Positions 1-6,800 of a stretch of 8,182 nt of DNA are shown here, one piece after another. The stretch is from Candidatus Helarchaeota archaeon. Lineage in GTDB: Archaea > Asgardarchaeota > Lokiarchaeia > Helarchaeales > HEL-GB-A. How positions within the stretch are numbered: position 1 is the first letter of the stretch; every line of letters begins with the position of its first letter. The translations under genes were made by a program, and so were the position numbers. The notes under the pieces were generated by a model that saw only the letters and a list, made by a program, of their open reading frames with translations, made no database searches and was not told the origin of the DNA. The stretch covers positions 1 through 8,182 of the forward strand of contig JABXJT010000136.1 in the NCBI GenBank assembly GCA_013375455.1, written 5' to 3'.

Positions 1-294
1 TCTCTCTACCCAAGCATTTCGGTAGACAACGAGTTAAATATCCACATCTGTTGGATCGATTCTTCTGATATTAATGGGACCGGCCCTGATGCTGATGTCT
101 TCTACAAATTTTACAATCGCACTGCGGGGATTTGGAAGGGGATTGTGAATACCACTGATGTTATCTCCGGTGAAAGCTCCGGGGACTCGATTGCTCCCTC
201 TATAATAACAGGTTCAATATATCTCGTATGGCAGGATAAAACCCACTTCGGGTTCGGGACGGATTGGGACATCTTCTTTAAGAGTTTGATTATC
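1..294 (+). repeat. Two C-terminal beta-propeller blades of the upstream protein
   Basis: Blade A (about residues 3-63) and blade B (about 64-96) follow the same pattern as the propellers of the downstream gene: P-x-I-x-V-D, then V-W-x-D, a G-x-G-x-D-x-D loop, and an aromatic V/I-F-Y/F-K strand. Earlier blades must lie upstream of the window. Blade B is shorter than the rest because its inter-blade region is reduced, just as in the seventh blade of propeller 2 in the downstream gene. Confidence 0.75.
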
Positions 295-741
295 ATTGAG
301 GCGGAAGGTCCGGGACCGGAAATAGACGATGATGGTGGTTCCAAGATATGGATCATCATTATTATAATTATCGGCGTGGTAGCGGGAGTGGCCGCTCTTT
401 TTGTATTCAGAACACGAAGTAAACCAAGTGTTGTTGGAATTAAGCCGTCAAAGATGCAATTGGGTGACGCGAGATCTCAGTTAAATCAGAGCGAAAGTAT
501 CCCCGAGAAAATCCACGTGTTACAGAAGAATAATATTCCAGTTGAGTTGGTCGTTGAATTGTATGATCCGCAATTAACTGATTTCTTTGGTCAAGCCTTC
601 ACCTCGGTCCCCATGGAGCTGGTGGAATTCCTGCAGAAGCTCGACGCCCCACTTGAAGAAAAATTGGAAATTTTGGAGGAATTTAACAACTTAACAGACG
701 AATTGAAGCAAGAATTTTTAGAGGAATTAACAAAAATATGA
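1..741 (+). CDS. 3' end of a membrane-anchored surface protein: propeller blades, transmembrane helix, cytoplasmic tail (5'-partial)
   Basis: The reading frame is open from base 1, so the start lies upstream; 246 residues are visible before TGA at 739-741. Residues 1-98 hold two beta-propeller blade repeats with the pattern YPSISVD...IHICWID...DADVFYKF and then LVWQD...DWDIFFKS. An acidic, Gly/Pro-rich linker (about 99-115) follows, then one hydrophobic segment (116-136, I-W followed by seven Ile, ending F-V-F) and a basic stop-transfer stretch (RTRSK). The final 110 residues form a predicted cytoplasmic tail, rich in Leu and Glu. Sequons such as N-G-T, N-R-T and N-T-T sit on the outer side. 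The blades closely match the last two blades of the neighbouring giant protein, so the two are paralogues. The topology (outside N-terminus, inside C-terminus) follows from the order of segments. No enzyme motif is seen; a structural or adhesive surface role is inferred. The gene itself is not one I recognise by name. Confidence 0.9.
   Translation, partial: SLYPSISVDNELNIHICWIDSSDINGTGPDADVFYKFYNRTAGIWKGIVNTTDVISGESSGDSIAPSIITGSIYLVWQDKTHFGFGTDWDIFFKSLIIIEAEGPGPEIDDDGGSKIWIIIIIIIGVVAGVAALFVFRTRSKPSVVGIKPSKMQLGDARSQLNQSESIPEKIHVLQKNNIPVELVVELYDPQLTDFFGQAFTSVPMELVEFLQKLDAPLEEKLEILEEFNNLTDELKQEFLEELTKI
346..408 (+). other. Transmembrane helix with isoleucine run
   Basis: The 21 codons encode I-W, seven consecutive Ile, then G-V-V-A-G-V-A-A-L-F-V-F. 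An acidic stretch (D-D-D-G-G-S-K) precedes it and R-T-R-S-K follows, which by the positive-inside rule puts the C-terminus in the cytoplasm. It is the only hydrophobic segment of membrane-spanning length in the visible part of this protein. Confidence 0.92.
409..738 (+). other. Cytoplasmic tail of about 110 residues, predicted mostly helical
   Basis: After a basic, low-complexity juxtamembrane part, the tail has three segments rich in Leu, Ile, Val and Glu: around SIPEKIHVLQK, VPMELVEFLQK and EEKLEILEEFNNLTDELKQ. The last has hydrophobic residues every three to four positions, as in an amphipathic helix or coiled coil. The tail is acidic towards its end. It matches no domain I can name. A tail of this length, well beyond a short stop-transfer anchor, suggests that it contacts something inside the cell; that is inference. 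Confidence 0.6.
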
Positions 742-746
742 TAAAA

Positions 747-751
747 GAGGA
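747..751 (+). promoter_or_regulatory. Shine-Dalgarno sequence (GAGGA) of the giant gene
   Basis: GAGGA sits with its GAGG core ending 8 nt before the ATG at 759. It pairs with the CCUCC-type end of archaeal and bacterial 16S rRNA. An in-frame TGA at 753-755 lies directly upstream, so ATG 759 is the first possible start in this frame. The 17-bp gap (742-758) after the upstream stop has no terminator and no room for a separate promoter, which supports co-transcription. Confidence 0.85.
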
Positions 752-758
752 ATGAAAT

Positions 759-863
759 ATGAAATTTAAAAAAGCAAAATCCGTCGGAATTATCTTCCTA
801 ATAGTCTTTTCAAGCTTCTTTGCGACTTTTATCGGTCTTATTAGTAGCGATATTATAGCTAGC
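759..863 (+). other. N-terminal signal peptide
   Basis: The first eight residues carry four Lys (K2, K4, K5, K7), followed by a hydrophobic core from about 9 to 28 (V-G-I-I-F-L-I-V-F...). The likely cleavage region is around residues 29-36 (S-S-D-I-I-A-S-D). No lipobox Cys is present, so a Sec-type signal peptide is favoured, although an uncleaved anchor cannot be excluded. Confidence 0.85.
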
Positions 864-3800
864 GATCCAAATAAGGAACCGGTAAACGATTCAATTGATC
901 TAGGAACTTTAGCGAACTGGGTATCTCCTGTGGAGATCTCAATGGGCAGTGATAGGGATACACGGTATCCCGAGATCGCAGTAGATGAGGAGGGTAATAT
1001 CCATTTCGTGTGGGAAGACTACTCGAACCGCTTTGATTCCGACTATAATTGGGATATTTTTTATCGGAGGTGGGATGCCACCACAGCAAGTTTTACGCCA
1101 GTCATTGATGTCAGCACCGTCACCACAGCCGATGCGTATCAGCCCGCCATTACGGTCGATAGTGAGGGGAACGCCCACGTCGTGTGGCATGATTATACCA
1201 ATGTCTTTGGAGCAGGTAGCAATTATGATATTTTCTACCGGATGTGGAACAAAACCACGGATACATGGTCGGGACACGTAAACACTTACGATCTGGTCAC
1301 GAGTGGGGCGGCGCACTCCTCAAGTTGTTACTATTCGGACATAGCTGCGGACCCCCAAGGGAACGTCCACGTGGTCTGGGCCGATTATAATGATATTTTA
1401 GAATCGTCTGGTTTTGTTGATGTCTACTACAAAAACTGGAACGCCACCACTGGCAATTGGGGTCCTCTAGGGGTCGTATCTACCAATTCCACTCAAGGAG
1501 CTACCTACCCCAGCATTGCCACTGATTCTCAGGGCAACGTGCACGTAGCTTGGGATGATAGAAGTGATTATTTTAACGAATCAGAGCTCAATAATGACGT
1601 CGTCTATAAATTCTGGAACAGCACTACCGGGCTCTGGTCAAACACTGAACTGGTTTCAAATGAAACTTATAATTACGCTTACGAGCCCTCCATCGCAGTG
1701 GATGGCTTAGGGAACGTCCATGTCGCCTGGCATGACACCTCCGTCATCTACGGGGCGGGGACAGATATCGACATTTTCTACCGGATGAAGAATGCCGCGA
1801 CCCAGGTTTGGAGCGGGCATGAAAATAACATTGACGTGATATCTGAAAGGGGCGGATCGTACACTTCTCGTTATGCGAGTATTGGGGCGAACGCTTTCGG
1901 AAACGCCTATGTGGCGTGGGAGGAATACTATTTTGATGGGTACAGCAACTATGATGCCATCCACCGCATGTGGAATGCCAGTGCGGGATCGTGGGATTCT
2001 ATGGTAAAAGTTTCCACGAGCGCGGGTTCTTCTGATGAGGTCTGGCGCCCCGCGATCGCTGTAGACGCGGGCGGTAGCTCCTACGTTGTGTGGAATGAAG
2101 AGGCTAGCTGGGACGAAATCTGGTTCAGTAAGTCGATAGGTTCTGCACCGTTGGCGCCAATCTTAGATCCAATATTCCCCAATCCAAACCCGAATCTGGA
2201 CAATATACTCACTTGGACCAGACCGATGGAGCCGGCGCAATTCTACGTATATAGAAACGCTTCTTATTTTACTTCAGTGGATGGATTGACCCCCATCGCC
2301 GTCGTCTCAACGAACTCGTACGCAGACGTGATTACTGCTAATGGCACCTACTATTACGCGATCGTGGCGGAAAACGAAATTGGGAACAGCTCCCTCTCCA
2401 ACTGTGAGGGGGTCAATGTCTCTTCGATATATGGCTTCCATAGACTTCGGATTGCTCAAAATGCAGACTTTCCGAAATATAACTTCACTGGGAACGGAAC
2501 TCAAGGCAACCCCTGGCTCATCGAAAATTGGTACATAAACGCCTTTGGGGGAAATGGGATTCATATTTCCGATACGACGGATTACTTCATCGCGCAGAAT
2601 AATACAATATTCGGCGGTAATTATGGAATTTTCTTAAGGAATGTTATGAACGGGCGTCTAATCAACAACACGGTTTATTCGAATGAGAATGGGATAAACC
2701 TCACTAGTTCTAGTGGAAATATCCTGATCAATAATACCGTATATGATAACACGAATCCAAGTGGCACCTCAGTTGGAATCGCTTTGACTTACTCGGATGG
2801 TAATTGGTTTGAGGACAACAACGTCTATGGTAATGATGGAGCGGCCGTGTATGGAGGGCTCGGCTTCTGGCTTTATACTTCCGATTCTAATACACTGCTC
2901 AACAACCACATCCATCATAATTTAGGCACGGGTGTATTATTTACACAATTGTCTAATTTCAATAATCTCACAGGGAATCAAATATACAGTAATAGCGGGA
3001 CTATTGGCTATGATCGAACAGGTATTGCTTTTGAGAACAGTGGTGGAAATAATAATTACTTTATAAAAAATAATATCTACGACCACTCGATCGCTGGATT
3101 TTACTCGTCTCATGCGGGGGTTCCGAACTTTTTCTATAATAACACCTTCCATGATAATGCTGTAGCAATGGACACGGTCATAAGCAATGCGGCCGGTTGG
3201 GAATTTAATTTCAATAAGTTCTACAACAATGGTCAGGCCGGAGATTTGTGGATGGGGGGTGCGAGCTTTTACAAAAACGAGATTTGGAACAATACAAATG
3301 GAATTTCTTTCTGGGGCTCTGGAGGGACCACCCTCACGAATAACACTTTTTGGAATAACACCAACTATGGGCTAGCGGCAGGGGCGAACAACATGGAACT
3401 CTACAATAACATCGCATATGATAACGGGGCTGGCTTCTATTGCTCGGATCCAAACATTATTGCAGATGGGAATTCCGCTTATAATAACACTGGTTACGGC
3501 TTTCTTATTTCCGATAATACCCAATTTACCAATAATTACGCTATAGGTAATGATATTGGAGTCTATATAACTTGGGCTGGGTTTGCTTACCTCGATTCTA
3601 ACACTCTCATTGATAATAGAGAAGGCATCCACATCATAAACGATGAAAATTCTACCATTACAAACAATGATATCCTCAATAATAGCGAATATGGGATTTA
3701 TTGTGAAAACTCAAACCATTCGGTGTTTACTTGGAATACCATCCTGAATGGCACCGAGGGGGTTTACCTTCTCAATAATCTGAATAGCACGGTGCAATAC

Positions 3801-6800
3801 AATGAAATTTATAATTTTAGCCAAGTTGGTATTAAACTTGAGAATACCAACAATTCTCTCATAAGTTGGAATCTGTTGTTCAATAATGGCAAGCCCCTCG
3901 AAGAAATTAATTGCGTCAATAATACCATTGGAATAAACCCGAGTGAGCCAGGTCCCGTGCTCAAACCCATCGTCCCTCCTGCGATTGATGATGGACACGT
4001 GCATCTAAGCTGGCAATCCCTGTCTTGGGCAACCTACTACCAAGTCTTTAGAAGATTCTTTTTCACGATCGATGAATTTTGGGATATCATCTTTCAAGCC
4101 CCCAGGTTTAACGTGACCACCACTGACGTTTGGGATACACAGTTCTCAACCACGGGGCTTTATTATTACGTCGTGGTCGCCGCAAATGCGACCGCGTGGT
4201 CTACTATTTCTAATACAGAAATGGCAAACATTACGGGGCGGTACGGCATCCCTGGCACTCCAGCGCTAGACTCCATATCGCCAAACCCCGATTTTAACGG
4301 GATCATAGATCTCAACTGGCCAGATGTTCAGAATGCAACAGACTATTACATCTACCGCGATACGTCCGTTATTACAAACATCTCCGGATTGACCGCGATC
4401 GCGAAGGTTACTGATTCCAATTATACCGATACCGTTGTTCTTGACGATACTTATTATTATGTTATTATGGGGAGTAATATAGAACATAACGGCAGCATCA
4501 GCAATTGTGAGAGTGTGGATGTTATAATCTCACCTCTCCCGGAAACTCCCACGTTGTCCCCCATCATCCCTTCCATTGACTATGATGGATTTATCTATTT
4601 AGATTGGACGGACGCTGGTAATGCGACCCATTATTACGTGTACCGGGATGTCGCACCAATTATTACCCTCGCCGGACTTGATCCCATCGGCTCGACTCTC
4701 GAATCGAACTTCACCGACATCAATTTTGTCGATGGGGTCTATCATTATGCCGTGACCGCGGCAAATTTGGGTTGGAACTCCAGTCCAAGTAATTCCGAGA
4801 ACGTGACCATTTTCAAACAATACCCCGTCGGTTTCACAATAATGAATTCCATCTCGCCTAGCACTGATACTGATGGGATCATTCAGCTCACTTGGCAGGT
4901 TGCAGAGAACGCGTCGTGGTACTACGTGTATAAGGACACCGCTTTCATAGCTTCCGTTGCCTCCCTAAATCCCATAGCGACTGTAACAGGTCTTAATTAT
5001 ACTGATTACGCTCCCATCAACGGGAGCTTCCATTATGCAATCGTCGGAGGCAATTACCTTTTCAATTCAACAGGCTTTACTTCAGAACCGGTTACGGTCG
5101 CCATTCCCGCTCGCACGACTACGGGATGGACGATACCCTTCATTCTCAGCACTGATAGCAAAAATAGTTCAAGTTCGCCAACAATGGCGATGGATGCAGA
5201 GGGTAACCTCTTTGTTGTTTGGGCGGATGCCTCCACCCTTTACGGATCGGGTGGGGATGTGGATATTTTCTGCAGGATTTGGAACGCGTCGACTCGGACT
5301 TGGGGCGGCGTAATGGTCGTTTCCACAGAAAGCACTTCTGATTCGACTGCACCTACTGTAGCTATCGATGCGTTAGGTAATTTCTACGTTGCATGGGCGG
5401 ATGCCTCAGACTGGAATGGGTCGGGAACCGATGGAGACATATTTTATAAGATCTATAATGTTACTACTGAAGCGTGGTCGCAAATGGTGGTAGCCACGAC
5501 GGAGAGCGGGAGCCTATCGAGCGAACCCGGAATCGCAGTTGATGATTCAGGTAATATTCACATCGTCTGGTCTGAATTTAATGGTACACAGACTAATATT
5601 TATGCAACTTTTTGGAACACGACCTCCTCCTCCTGGATTGGTAATGCAACGGTCTCCTCTGAGATCGTAGGGGACTCCCAGAACCCTCAGATAGGAGTGG
5701 ATGCGAATTATAATGTCCATATAGTCTGGGACGCAGCATCCTCATCCCTCAGCTCAGGGGCCGATGATGACATTTTTTACCGAATGGCGAACATTTCAGG
5801 GCAATATTGGTCAGGAATCGAGCTGGTTTCAACACAGAGCCTCTTGGACTCCAACTACCCAACAATGACGGTGGAAGGAGATGGGACGGTCCATGTTGCT
5901 TGGCACGACTTAACCCCCTATGCGGGAAGCGGTGGCGATCATGACATCTTTTACAAGAACCGAGATATCGTAACTGGGTTCTGGTTAGGTTTCGACAATT
6001 CTACGGATGTCGTGAGCTCTGGAAGTGATGGTTCTTCCATCTACCCAAGAATAACGATCGACGAAAATTCGGTAGTGCATGTTGTTTGGGTGGATTATTC
6101 AGATCTTTTTGGGGCTGGAACCGATGCCGATATCTTCTACAAATTTTGGAACAGTTCCAATTTGACATGGCAGGGATACATTAATACTACGGGTATTGTT
6201 ACTGTAGCGAGTTCCGAAGACGCCTTCTCTGCTACTATAGCAGTTACTTTAAATCAGCAGGGTACCATTGCTCGGGAAGTCCATGTGGTATGGCAAGATC
6301 AGACCGATTTCGGGTTCGGGGCGGATTGGGATGTCTATTATAAGAGTTTTCTCGATATCTATCCCATCCCTGACACTCCATACCTGAACCCAATCACGCC
6401 CGCGATTGATTATGATGGAGTTATCTTCTTAAACTGGACGGTTTGCACAAATGTGTCGAGATATTACCTGTATAGGGATGTTTCAAATATTACCGATGTT
6501 GGCTCCCTCGTCCCCATCGCAATCACGGGCGCAAGCACAGACTATACAGATATACTTTCTATTGATGGAACCTATTATTACGTGGTGGTCGCTGGGAACA
6601 TACGCTTCAATTCATCCCTCTCGAATTGCGAAAGTGTCACGTTCATCAAAATGTACCCAGTCAGCACCCCGACCTTTGATCCCATTGTGCCCAATCCTGA
6701 CAATGATGGCATTATTGTTTTAAATTGGACTTCGGCTGAAAACGCTACGGTTTATTATCTATATAGAGATACTTCCGTAATTACGGATGTTGGCGCACTT

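Noticed and set aside
752..769. ATG at 752 as the start of the second gene
   Set aside because: It is in a different frame and gives only five codons (M-K-Y-E-I) before TAA. ATG 759 opens into a typical signal peptide and has GAGG 8 nt upstream.
939..1316. A 125-codon open frame on the minus strand over propeller 1
   Set aside because: It lies wholly inside the well-supported plus-strand giant gene. Its sequence is a reverse-complement shadow of the blade repeats, and similar antisense frames recur over the other repeats.
918..2144. Sialidase or glycosyl hydrolase activity of the propellers
   Set aside because: The blades lack the canonical Asp-box motif, and I see no catalytic Arg triad or Tyr/Glu pair that could be assigned.
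2433..3947. Calling the gene nosD or a pectate lyase because of the beta-helix
   Set aside because: Only the fold-level repeat and cap pattern match. There is no nos gene context and no visible catalytic Asp/Arg/Lys arrangement, and the helix is one part of a much larger surface protein.
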